This document shows, piece by piece, positions 1 through 5,342 of a stretch of DNA of 5,342 nucleotides. Both the position numbers and the translations under genes were made by a program. The notes beneath the pieces are model-generated. The model did no database searches and was not told where the DNA came from. It saw only the letters and a program-made list of their open reading frames with translations. Position 1 is the first letter of the stretch; every line of letters starts with the position of its first letter. This stretch comes from Bacteroidia bacterium (GTDB lineage: Bacteria > Bacteroidota > Bacteroidia > Bacteroidales > BM523): assembly GCA_016209245.1 (NCBI GenBank), contig JACQWN010000704.1:1-5342 (forward strand), in the 5' to 3' direction.

Positions 1-179
1 GCTGCAACGGCATATTTCCGTCCGCTTATTCTGCACAGATTGTTTTCAAGCTCTGCTATCTCCTTACCCATTAGGACTTTCCCCGAAGAAAAGCTGGAAT
101 CAACAAGAGCTAATATTTCGGGGGAATATTGTTTGTAAAATTTGTCAATACCAAAAAAAGGAATGTTTATATTCAACAT
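1..179 (-). CDS. DegT/DnrJ/EryC1/StrS-family sugar aminotransferase, N-terminal part (cut by window edge)
   Basis: Only the first 59 codons are visible; the frame stays open to the window edge. The protein starts MLNINIPFFGID and continues with a segment around residues 30-45 (FSSGKVLMGKEIAELE) and then GRKYAVA (53-59). This matches the usual N-terminus of PLP-dependent nucleotide-sugar aminotransferases: an 'IPF' start, then 'SG-x-(3)-G-x-E-x-x-x-x-E', then 'G-x-x-x-A-V-A' just before the cofactor-binding SGT region. Family members move an amino group, usually from glutamate, onto a keto-sugar nucleotide to make amino sugars for O-antigens and capsules. The active-site lysine lies outside the window, so activity and substrate cannot be judged. 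The ATG (177-179) is 6 bp after the stop of the ABC ATPase gene, which implies one operon. No Shine-Dalgarno sequence precedes it, only an A/T-rich leader, as is usual in Bacteroidota. Family call is fairly secure; substrate unknown. Confidence 0.8.
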   Translation of the reverse strand, partial: MLNINIPFFGIDKFYKQYSPEILALVDSSFSSGKVLMGKEIAELENNLCRISGRKYAVA

Positions 180-185
180 ATATTT

Positions 186-1520
186 TTATTCATTAGCTTT
201 TTCAATCATAAATTTAATATCGGGTAATAATGGTGTATAATATCTGAATTCATCCTGTTCTTTTCTATCTTTTGTCACTTCAAAACTGACTACATTTACC
301 AGTCTGTACACAGGGAGGTTATTCATAAATATAAACAAGCTTACCTTAAATATTCCCTGGTTAAATATGTATGGCGGGATTTTCCAAAATACATCATAGA
401 GCCCTTTTTCATTCATTTCAGATGACTTGCTATGAGCTGCAATATTATCATAAAACAGTCTGTTATCCATAATATCGCTGACTAAAAATATAATATCTGC
501 TTCAGTTCCTGAAATATTGCGCAGAAATTTTGTCATAATACAAATTATTTCATCATTTTGAAAAACAGATGTTTGTTCTCCTTTTTGATTCAGCAATGCG
601 ATTTTTAAAAATGAAATATTTTCATTGCCAGGGGTGTCTGTTTTTGTCCATTCAATCTTAGAAGTTAAATTTTCACTACTTTCAAAAAACTTTTTCTTCA
701 AATTTAAAATTTTACTTTCAAGCGTTTTAATGTCCTCAGGTTTGATGACCATGTCTTTTTTCATATTCAGCTTGTAATAGGCGCCTGCTACTTCTGTGAA
801 CGTTCCGATAGACATAATGATGCCCGATTCGAGAATTATTATCCTGTCGCAATAGTTGGCAATATCACTAAGATTATGACTTACCAGAATAAATGTTTTG
901 TTTTGGTTCTTCAAATTTGCAATTCTTTCAAAACATTTTGCTCTGAACGACAGGTCTCCTACGGCCATTATTTCATCAAACAGCATTAAATCTTCATCAA
1001 GATGGATGATGACGGAAAAAGCCAGGCGCATAATCATCCCTGTAGAATAGTATTTGATTGGCATTTCCAAAAAATCAGATATTCCGCTAAATTCAACGAT
1101 AACCGGATAAAGTTTATTGATTTTTTTATTAGAAAATCCAAGCAGTTGACAATAGGAAATAATATTATCCTTACCCGATAGTTCCGGAATCAAACCCGTG
1201 CCAATTTCAAGCACTGATGCAAAAGAACCGGTTATTTCGACAGTCCCGGATGTTGGTTCGGTAATCCGGCTTATAATCCTTAGAAGTGTGCTTTTACCTG
1301 CACCATTCCTCCCGATAATACCAAGCGATTCCCCTTTTTTCAGCTCAAAATTAATATCTTTCAAAGCCCAGAATTCATTCCTTCCCCTTGCCCATTTTGT
1401 GCTTTTGACAAATAGTGATTTCATTCCGGCGCCGAGTTCATCCTTAAACGATTGTTCAACCAGTGAATCTAAATGGAAACATTTAGAAATGTTATTGACC
1501 TTTAGTATAATCTCTGACAT
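186..1520 (-). CDS. wzt: Polysaccharide/O-antigen ABC exporter ATPase, Wzt type, with C-terminal glycan-binding domain
   Basis: This 444-residue protein is the cytoplasmic motor of an ABC-2 exporter for lipid-linked surface glycan. Visible motifs: Walker A GRNGAGKST (70-78); the Wzt-type replacement of the Q-loop in VLEIGTG (103-109); signature YSTGM (158-162); Walker B with catalytic Glu, LMLFDEI (178-184, D182/E183); D-loop region AVGD (186-189); switch histidine in LVSHN (H215). Between the first beta strand and FWALKDI (50-56) is the N-terminal insertion typical of Wzt and TagH relatives. A charged, probably helical linker (about 258-290) leads to a second domain (about 298-415) resembling the Wzt C-terminal domain, with VFQNDEI and LFYDN-like strands. 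In studied Wzt proteins that domain recognises the capped glycan end. The tail PLLPDIKF also fits the family. The gene starts 13 bp after the permease stop and ends 6 bp before the aminotransferase. The symbol reflects the family; the substrate is unknown. Confidence 0.92.
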   Translation of the reverse strand: MSEIILKVNNISKCFHLDSLVEQSFKDELGAGMKSLFVKSTKWARGRNEFWALKDINFELKKGESLGIIGRNGAGKSTLLRIISRITEPTSGTVEITGSFASVLEIGTGLIPELSGKDNIISYCQLLGFSNKKINKLYPVIVEFSGISDFLEMPIKYYSTGMIMRLAFSVIIHLDEDLMLFDEIMAVGDLSFRAKCFERIANLKNQNKTFILVSHNLSDIANYCDRIIILESGIIMSIGTFTEVAGAYYKLNMKKDMVIKPEDIKTLESKILNLKKKFFESSENLTSKIEWTKTDTPGNENISFLKIALLNQKGEQTSVFQNDEIICIMTKFLRNISGTEADIIFLVSDIMDNRLFYDNIAAHSKSSEMNEKGLYDVFWKIPPYIFNQGIFKVSLFIFMNNLPVYRLVNVVSFEVTKDRKEQDEFRYYTPLLPDIKFMIEKANE

Positions 1521-1533
1521 ACATGAAAATTAT

Positions 1534-2427
1534 TCACACCATATCAACCATCTTCCCTTCTATTTTTCTAAAATAATATAATCCCCCCGCTAAAAGTATT
1601 AGTACCGGAATTATTGAAAACAAATAATTAATTGATGGGAAAGGAGTGCCTGCTAATGCCCAGCGGTATCCCTCCGCTACTGCCGCCATCGGATTAAAAA
1701 ACATGAAAAACTGATAAGATTCAGGAAGTATCGAAACCGGATAAAATACAGGTGTGAGCCAAATCCCAAAACCAATGGTGTAAGGAATAATATGATGAAA
1801 ATCTCTGTAACGTATAGTCAAAGCGCTCAGCCAAATACCAAGCGACAAACCTGTAATCATGTTAAACAAAATGACGACCGGAAGAAATATGATATTCAAA
1901 CATGGGAAATAACCGGTAATTAACATATAGATTATTAGTAAAGCCAGAATAATAACCAGGTTGACAAGACCCACAACAGCTTTAGATAGAGGCAAGACAA
2001 GCTTTGGGAAATATATTTTTTTTATTATTGATTGGGCTTGAATCACAGAACTGCCTCCGCTGCCCACAAGATAAGTAAAGTAGTACCAGGCGGCCAATCC
2101 GGCAAGCACAAAAACGGGGTAAGGAATACCTCCTGTGTTTAATAGAATTATTTTAGTAAAGAATAATGAATAAATCAATAATCCTGTCAAAGGTGTAATA
2201 ATGCTCCACAAGATACCTAAAATTGTCTGAGAATATTGTAACTTTATTTCCCTTATGGCGAAAATCAGGATAAATCGCCTGTATTGATAAAGTTGAGTAA
2301 AACCAAGGTTTACTCTATCGTATTTTGAAATAGTGATATTTTTTTTCTCTATTATGATATTTTCCGTGTTTTGATTATTTCTCATATCAGCAATAGTATC
2401 TGTCTGTATTGTCGCGTAGAAACTCAT
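1534..2427 (-). CDS. wzm: ABC-2 type polysaccharide/O-antigen export permease, Wzm type
   Basis: This 297-residue inner-membrane protein is the channel partner of the ATPase encoded 13 bp downstream; together they would flip an undecaprenyl-linked glycan to the periplasm. The cytoplasmic N-terminus leads to the family's amphipathic entry segment (about 46-70: YQYRRFILIF, then REIKLQYSQTILG). About six membrane segments follow, near 72-94, 103-122, 150-171, 178-203, 213-232 and 267-286. Family landmarks are IIKKIYFPK (134-142, cytoplasmic loop), LTIRYRDF (203-210) and WLTPVFYPVSILP (223-235). The length is slightly above the usual 260-280 because of a polar N-terminal extension. An internal ATG at codon 15 could be the true start; I keep the first ATG because it is the longest frame, but this is not settled. 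The first ATG sits inside an inverted repeat (2422-2501), so the choice matters. No Shine-Dalgarno sequence is seen. Confidence 0.92.
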   Translation of the reverse strand: MSFYATIQTDTIADMRNNQNTENIIIEKKNITISKYDRVNLGFTQLYQYRRFILIFAIREIKLQYSQTILGILWSIITPLTGLLIYSLFFTKIILLNTGGIPYPVFVLAGLAAWYYFTYLVGSGGSSVIQAQSIIKKIYFPKLVLPLSKAVVGLVNLVIILALLIIYMLITGYFPCLNIIFLPVVILFNMITGLSLGIWLSALTIRYRDFHHIIPYTIGFGIWLTPVFYPVSILPESYQFFMFFNPMAAVAEGYRWALAGTPFPSINYLFSIIPVLILLAGGLYYFRKIEGKMVDMV

Positions 2428-2501
2428 CGGATGACTTATTTATTAAGGACATCATGCAATTCAAGCTGATAATCAATTAATTAGAAAGTCATCCAATGAG
2501 T
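2422..2501 (-). promoter_or_regulatory. Inverted repeat covering the permease start codon (possible mRNA stem)
   Basis: ACTCATCGGATGACTT at 2422-2437 and AAGTCATCCAATGAGT at 2486-2501 are inverted copies matching at 15 of 16 bases, separated by 48 bases. In the minus-strand mRNA the single mismatch becomes a U-G pair, so all 16 positions can pair; in a plus-strand RNA it would be C-A. The 3' arm contains the permease ATG (2425-2427). This could lower translation initiation, or be bound by a protein as DNA. The arrangement is seen directly; the regulatory role is inferred. Confidence 0.5.
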
Positions 2502-2514
2502 AAAGCTACTAAAT

Positions 2515-2535
2515 TGCCGACTTTAAAGACAGGCA
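2515..2535 (-). terminator. Weak imperfect hairpin downstream of the 356-residue T9SS gene
   Basis: This short dyad lies 16 bp after the stop at 2551. TGCC (2515-2518) can pair with GGCA (2532-2535) around the palindrome CTTTAAAG (2521-2528). The stem is interrupted and no clean T-run follows on the minus strand, so any terminator would be leaky. The rest of the 123-bp gap (2428-2550) holds the start-codon inverted repeat and a weak -7-like TAGCTTTA (minus strand, 2508-2501), one base from the Bacteroidota consensus TAnnTTTG and without a convincing -33 box. Whether the export operon has its own promoter cannot be decided by eye. Confidence 0.2.
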
Positions 2536-2550
2536 CTAAATAATAACGTT

Positions 2551-3621
2551 TTATTTATATATAACTATCTTTCCGCTTAATATCTGTCTGCTTTGTGAAG
2601 ATACATTAATAATATATAAGCCGGCTGCCAGATTGCTGATATCAATATTTTCAGCAATTTTATTGTGAAGAGCGATATAACTGACTACTCTGCCATATAT
2701 ATCAACCAGTTGAATATCATATTCCGAATTAAAGTCAAGATTATTCAAAAATATCTGGCTTGAAGCCGGATTTGAGTATAATATCATTAGTTGTACATTG
2801 TTTTCAGCTACACCGACATCAGGATTAAGCACCCAATAACTGGCGCTTTTTACACTGTCAGCATTTGGATCGTATGTTAGCTCTGCAACAGGAATACCAA
2901 TTCCATTAGCCCAGTAACGGTAACTGTTTGAAGTATCCTGTGAGGTTTGAATATACGACCATCCTATAACAGGTATTTTTATCCACAAAGAATCGGTTCT
3001 ATATTCAGTAGTATTTTGACGAAGTATGGAATAAGTTCCTTCAGGTGTAGTGACTTGACCCCAAGCATCAAATATTGTTGATGCATTTGTATAGCTGCGT
3101 TGTTTGACTGACTCGGCATTATAAGGATTAGGTGGTGCAGGAATAGTTATTTCCAGGTAATAATTTTCATTATATGTAGTTTGATACATAGCAATACATT
3201 TAATCATATAAAATCCCGGGTTAAAAGTCAAGCATATATCTTCGCCTGTACCGATAATATCTCCCGAAATCCCATATATATATAAGCCGTCAACATCTCT
3301 TTTTCCATAATAATAAAAAATTTTACCTTCTGAAAAGTTTTCGACAGCAATATTTGCCTCGGGAAAATTGCTGCTAAACGGCGCTTCTGAAGGATTTATT
3401 GCAGTCAGTGTATCCCAGTGATGAGAAACAAGGGCGCTGTAGTTCCATGTTTGATTTATCCCCGAACCGCCAGGTGTAATTGATAAATCAGGAAGAGTAT
3501 CATTCCCGGTGTACTTTGTTTCACCAATTGATAAAATATCTCCCACTCCGATAGATTGGCTATGAGTTCTTATAACTGAAGCCGCACTTAAAACTGTACA
3601 TAATAGTAAAATTTTTTTCAT
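2551..3621 (-). CDS. Secreted protein of unknown function with signal peptide and T9SS type A sorting domain
   Basis: This is a 356-residue protein. The N-terminus MKKILLLCTVLSAASV is a Sec signal peptide, probably cleaved near THS-QS (about residue 21-22); the Gln after the site is common in Bacteroidota. Cys8 lies too early and lacks a proper lipobox, so I do not call a lipoprotein. Residues about 23-275 look like a beta-rich exported domain, with many Tyr, Trp, Thr, Asn and Gly and two cysteines (C130, C141) that could pair. I do not recognise its family. The last 75-85 residues are a T9SS type A tail: LYSNPASSQIFL (281-292), DIYGRVV (307-313), IDISNLAAGLYIINV (326-340) and the end GKIVIYK. 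Such tails guide export through the outer membrane and are normally removed, with release or anchoring at the surface. ATG at 3619-3621 follows an A/T-rich leader without Shine-Dalgarno. It is flanked by 374-bp and 123-bp gaps, so it is probably its own transcription unit. Confidence 0.88.
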   Translation of the reverse strand: MKKILLLCTVLSAASVIRTHSQSIGVGDILSIGETKYTGNDTLPDLSITPGGSGINQTWNYSALVSHHWDTLTAINPSEAPFSSNFPEANIAVENFSEGKIFYYYGKRDVDGLYIYGISGDIIGTGEDICLTFNPGFYMIKCIAMYQTTYNENYYLEITIPAPPNPYNAESVKQRSYTNASTIFDAWGQVTTPEGTYSILRQNTTEYRTDSLWIKIPVIGWSYIQTSQDTSNSYRYWANGIGIPVAELTYDPNADSVKSASYWVLNPDVGVAENNVQLMILYSNPASSQIFLNNLDFNSEYDIQLVDIYGRVVSYIALHNKIAENIDISNLAAGLYIINVSSQSRQILSGKIVIYK

Positions 3622-3662
3622 AATTGTATGATTTAATTAATATTAAACTTCACTCGTGTACC

Positions 3663-3780
3663 AAATATCATGACGCTCAATTGTCCTTGTGGACGAAGCG
3701 TCTCCGCAGAGCTTCTACGCTCGCGGATTGAGGTCGCGCTTGACTTTCGTTTGTCCACAGGACAATGAAACGTCATATTT
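3663..3780. repeat. 118-bp nested inverted-repeat element, candidate dispersed repeat or MITE/REP-like insertion
   Basis: The outer arms are imperfect inverted copies. AAATAT plus GACG (3663-3668, 3672-3675) pairs with CGTCATATTT (3771-3780). ATTGTCCTTGTGGAC (3680-3694) pairs with GTCCACAGGACAAT (3753-3766), leaving one extra T. A shorter extension, GAA and CG (3695-3700), pairs with CGTTT (3748-3752, one G-T). Inside is a separate tight hairpin: TCCGC (3703-3707) and GAGC (3709-3712) pair with GCTC (3719-3722) and GCGGA (3723-3727), nine pairs with one bulged A and a six-base loop. The core is much richer in G and C than the flanks. I see no clear target-site duplication and no coding content. 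The structure is seen directly; mobility or repeat status is inferred. It might instead be a structured leader of the 356-residue gene. Confidence 0.55.
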
Positions 3781-3806
3781 TTGATTCATTTCTAATAAGT
3801 TTTCTG

Positions 3807-3814
3807 CAAATTTA
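3807..3814 (-). promoter_or_regulatory. Candidate Bacteroidota -7 box for the 356-residue T9SS gene
   Basis: Read on the minus strand this is TAAATTTG, an exact fit to the Bacteroidota -7 consensus TAnnTTTG. The matching -33 TTTG box is poor: the expected place (around 3834-3837) reads TATG, and the nearest TTTG (3830-3827) is too close. If used, it would give a leader of about 180 nt carrying the nested inverted-repeat element. Such boxes arise by chance in AT-rich DNA. Confidence 0.3.
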
Positions 3815-3925
3815 ATATATTCCGGTCAAATAACATAATTTTTTTCGAGCATTGGCAAAAAGTTTATGCAGAACAAACTTTGATTGCGGGTTGGGTTTTG
3901 AGCGGTTTGCTTTGTTCAGTGGTAT

Positions 3926-3968
3926 GAGAAGCTCTCCCCGTCAGTTCATCTGGCGGGGAGGCTTACTC
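3926..3968 (-). terminator. Strong GC-rich hairpin after the repeat-protein gene, possible terminator
   Basis: GAG-AAGC-(T)-CTCCCCGTCAG (3926-3944) pairs with CTGGCGGGGAG-GCTT-(A)-CTC (3950-3968) around the loop TTCAT (3945-3949). That is about 18 pairs with two single-base bulges; one pair (3941/3953) is T-G on the plus strand and becomes a C-A mismatch on the minus strand. It begins 27 bp past the stop of the minus-strand repeat protein, the right place for a terminator. No T-run follows on the minus strand, so it may instead be an mRNA 3' stabiliser or part of a dispersed repeat. The hairpin itself is certain; its role is not. Confidence 0.45.
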
Positions 3969-3995
3969 GATTATGCACTGGGGGTCAATCAGTTA

Positions 3996-5342
3996 TCATT
4001 CTTTTACGAGCTTTTTCATTATGATTCCATCATTCGTTTTAATTCTCATTATATAAACCCCGCCAGATAATTTTGATATATCAAGTCTTGTCTTTGTACT
4101 TGATACATTTATTTTTTTGATAACCTGTCCTTGTAAATTCATGAGCTCTATTTTTCCGGCTTGTAACCCATCAATTTCGATTTTGTCATTTGCAGGATTT
4201 GGATAAACTTTAATTGATTCTGAAATTAATTTTTCATAGATACCAGTTGCAGAAAAATGAATGACATTAGAAGTATCGGAAATACAACTGTCTTGAGTAA
4301 CAATAACGAAATAATCACCAGTTATAATAGCGGTATATGTTTGAGATGTTGCACCGTAAATAAGTCCATTTTGGTTGTACCACTGATTGTCGGTTGTGGA
4401 ACTTGATGTAAATATATTACCATTGAGAGTAATGGTTGGTGTTGGCGGAATAGAGTTAACTGTTACTAATACGCTGTCGTTATTTGAACAGTCGTTTACA
4501 TCTGTTACCGTTACTATATATGTATTTGTTACTGTCGGTGTAAAAGAAATGCCTTGACTAATTCCATTATTCCAGGCATAAGAAACACCGCCTGTAGCCG
4601 TTAATGTAACGCCATTGCCAATACATATGCTTTGGTCAGTACCTGCATCGGCTGGCGGTAAAGGGTTTACCGTTAGTGTAACATTATCAGTTGCTGAACA
4701 ACTGTTTGCATCGGTAACTGTAACCGTATATGTATTGGTTGCAGATGGCGTAAATGATATTCCTTGCGTGACCCCATTATTCCATAAATATGTTGTACCG
4801 CCTGTTGCTGTCAATGTAACGCTTGTGCCTATACATACGATTTGAGCATTTCCGGCTTCAGCAGTTGGTAAAGGGTTAACGGTTACAGTAACATTATCAG
4901 TTGCCGAGCATCCATTTGAATCGGTAGCAGTAACTGTATAAATATTCGTTGCAGTTGGAGTGAATGAAATACCCTGAATAACTCCATTATTCCAAACATA
5001 AGTAGAACCACCGGTTGCCGTTAATGTTACGCTTGTACCAGCACATACAGTTTGATTATTCCCTGCTTCGGCTGTTGGTAATGGATTTACAGTGACAATA
5101 ACATTATCACTATTAGTGCAACCGTTTGCATCGGTAACAGTAACAATATATGTTGAGGTTGTTGACGGAGAAAAAGAAACTCCCTGAGCAATACCATTAT
5201 TCCAGGCATAAGAAACACCGCCTGTAGCCGTTAAGGTAACACTATTTCCTATACATACGCTTTGGTCTGTTCCTGCATTTGCAGAAGGCAAAGGATATAC
5301 GGTAACTGTGACAGGCGACGAAGCCGCAGAACAACCGTTTGA
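3996..5342 (-). CDS. Large secreted repeat protein with Ig/PKD-like domains and T9SS type A sorting domain (N-terminus outside window)
   Basis: The 448 visible C-terminal residues are in a frame open to the window edge. A TTG at 5289-5291 is not the start: the residues before it (SNGCSAAS, then VTVTVY) are the end of a further repeat unit. Numbering from the window edge, residues 17-296 are four exact 70-residue units. Each runs PLPxAxAG, QxxCxG, VTLTATGG, Y-x-WNNG, TYxVTxTD, then CxxxD and VTVN. The paired cysteines (unit positions 14 and 59) suggest one disulfide per unit. This is the Bacteroidota Ig-like/PKD-like type common in adhesins and other surface proteins. Residues 297-363 are a diverged Ig-like unit (PPTPTITLNGN, NQWYNQNG, SQTYTA, QDSCIS) lacking the first cysteine. 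The last 72 residues (377-448) are a T9SS type A tail: VYPNPANDKIEI, LMNLQGQVI, LDISKLSGGVYIMRI, MKKLVKE. Likely exported and surface-attached or released; any catalytic part would be upstream. Ligand unknown. Confidence 0.9.
   Translation of the reverse strand, partial: SNGCSAASSPVTVTVYPLPSANAGTDQSVCIGNSVTLTATGGVSYAWNNGIAQGVSFSPSTTSTYIVTVTDANGCTNSDNVIVTVNPLPTAEAGNNQTVCAGTSVTLTATGGSTYVWNNGVIQGISFTPTATNIYTVTATDSNGCSATDNVTVTVNPLPTAEAGNAQIVCIGTSVTLTATGGTTYLWNNGVTQGISFTPSATNTYTVTVTDANSCSATDNVTLTVNPLPPADAGTDQSICIGNGVTLTATGGVSYAWNNGISQGISFTPTVTNTYIVTVTDVNDCSNNDSVLVTVNSIPPTPTITLNGNIFTSSSTTDNQWYNQNGLIYGATSQTYTAIITGDYFVIVTQDSCISDTSNVIHFSATGIYEKLISESIKVYPNPANDKIEIDGLQAGKIELMNLQGQVIKKINVSSTKTRLDISKLSGGVYIMRIKTNDGIIMKKLVKE
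4455..5294 (-). repeat. Four tandem 210-bp repeats encoding 70-residue Ig/PKD-like units
   Basis: The units are 5294-5085, 5084-4875, 4874-4665 and 4664-4455, in frame and without length change. The end of another unit (5342-5295) precedes them, so the array continues outside the window. By protein, units 1 and 4 resemble each other (both DQSxCIGN, GVSYAWNNGI) and units 2 and 3 resemble each other (both PLPTAEAGN, CSATDNVT). Units 1 and 4 share an exact 41-base stretch, 4564-4604 and 5194-5234, offset by 630 bp or three units. In-frame tandem repeats like this can gain or lose units by recombination. Confidence 0.92.

Larger units (their letters stand above)
3622..3995. other. 374-bp intergenic gap between the two T9SS cargo genes
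   Basis: No convincing gene is present. From high to low coordinate it holds: a strong hairpin (3926-3968); an inverted repeat of seven bases, GAACAAA (3871-3877) with TTTGTTC (3911-3917); an AT-rich stretch with a -7-like box (3807-3814); a 118-bp nested inverted-repeat element (3663-3780) that is richer in G and C than its surroundings; and a 41-bp A/T-rich leader to the downstream gene. A plus-strand frame starts at 3852 but runs into the end of the neighbouring gene and resembles no protein I know. Confidence 0.7.

Noticed and set aside
1198..1581. Plus-strand open frame of 127 codons opposite the ATPase
   Set aside because: It is antisense to the most conserved part of the ATPase, including Walker A, and has no family resemblance. 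It is a shadow frame.
2389..2455. Short overlapping upstream frame starting at tandem ATGs (2450-2455, minus strand), about 22 codons and out of frame with the permease
   Set aside because: It could be a leader peptide opening the start-codon stem, but it has no ribosome-binding signal and its composition looks random. Frames this short are expected by chance.
2572..2610. Lipoprotein signal at Cys8 of the 356-residue protein
   Set aside because: The cysteine is too close to the N-terminus and the preceding residues (LLL) do not form a lipobox. A signal peptidase I site near residue 21 fits better.
3663..3780. Integron attC site or CRISPR repeat as an explanation of the nested inverted repeat
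   Set aside because: There are no attC R/L core boxes (GTTRRRY/RYYYAAC), no spaced direct repeats and no integrase or cas gene.
3852..4070. Plus-strand open frame of 72 codons
   Set aside because: It covers the strong hairpin and runs into the coding end of the T9SS repeat protein on the other strand. Its translation resembles no family I know, and the hairpin explains the sequence constraint better.
4615..4845. Plus-strand open frame of 76 codons opposite the repeat array
   Set aside because: It arises from the low-complexity repeat DNA read backwards, and its repetitive valine-rich translation mirrors the real units.
5289..5291. TTG as the start of the repeat protein
   Set aside because: The frame continues in repeat-like sequence to the window edge, and the TTG falls inside the conserved PLP motif of a unit. 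The true start lies outside the window.

Overview
The window comes from a Bacteroidota genome. Three things point there: the DNA is AT-rich, the start codons have A/T-rich leaders without Shine-Dalgarno sequences, and two proteins end in type IX secretion system (T9SS) sorting domains, which are confined to this phylum and its relatives. All five genes lie on the minus strand, so transcription runs from high to low coordinates. The genus cannot be read from the sequence.

In transcription order, the window opens inside a large secreted protein (5342 to 3996, N-terminus outside the window). It has four complete 70-residue Ig/PKD-like repeats, one diverged Ig-like unit and a T9SS type A tail. 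A 374-bp gap follows (3995 to 3622). It holds a strong hairpin just after that gene, a -7-like promoter box, and a compact 118-bp inverted-repeat element that looks like an inserted dispersed repeat. Next is a second T9SS cargo protein of 356 residues (3621 to 2551), with a signal peptide, a body I do not recognise and another T9SS tail.

After a 123-bp gap comes a surface-polysaccharide export operon: an ABC-2 permease of the Wzm type (2427 to 1534), its Wzt-type ATPase with a C-terminal sugar-binding domain (1520 to 186), and the start of a DegT/DnrJ/EryC1/StrS sugar aminotransferase (179 to the window edge). Gaps inside the operon are only 13 and 6 bp. The transporter would move a lipid-linked O-antigen-like glycan across the inner membrane. 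The aminotransferase would make an amino sugar for that or a related glycan.

The least expected signals are non-coding. A 16-bp inverted repeat covers the permease start codon and can pair along its full length in the sense mRNA, because its one DNA mismatch becomes a G-U pair. The 118-bp nested inverted repeat is the other. I see no defence system, CRISPR array, tRNA, rRNA or transposase. T9SS cargo beside an O-antigen exporter fits known biology, since some T9SS proteins are anchored to a special LPS, but adjacency alone does not prove a link.
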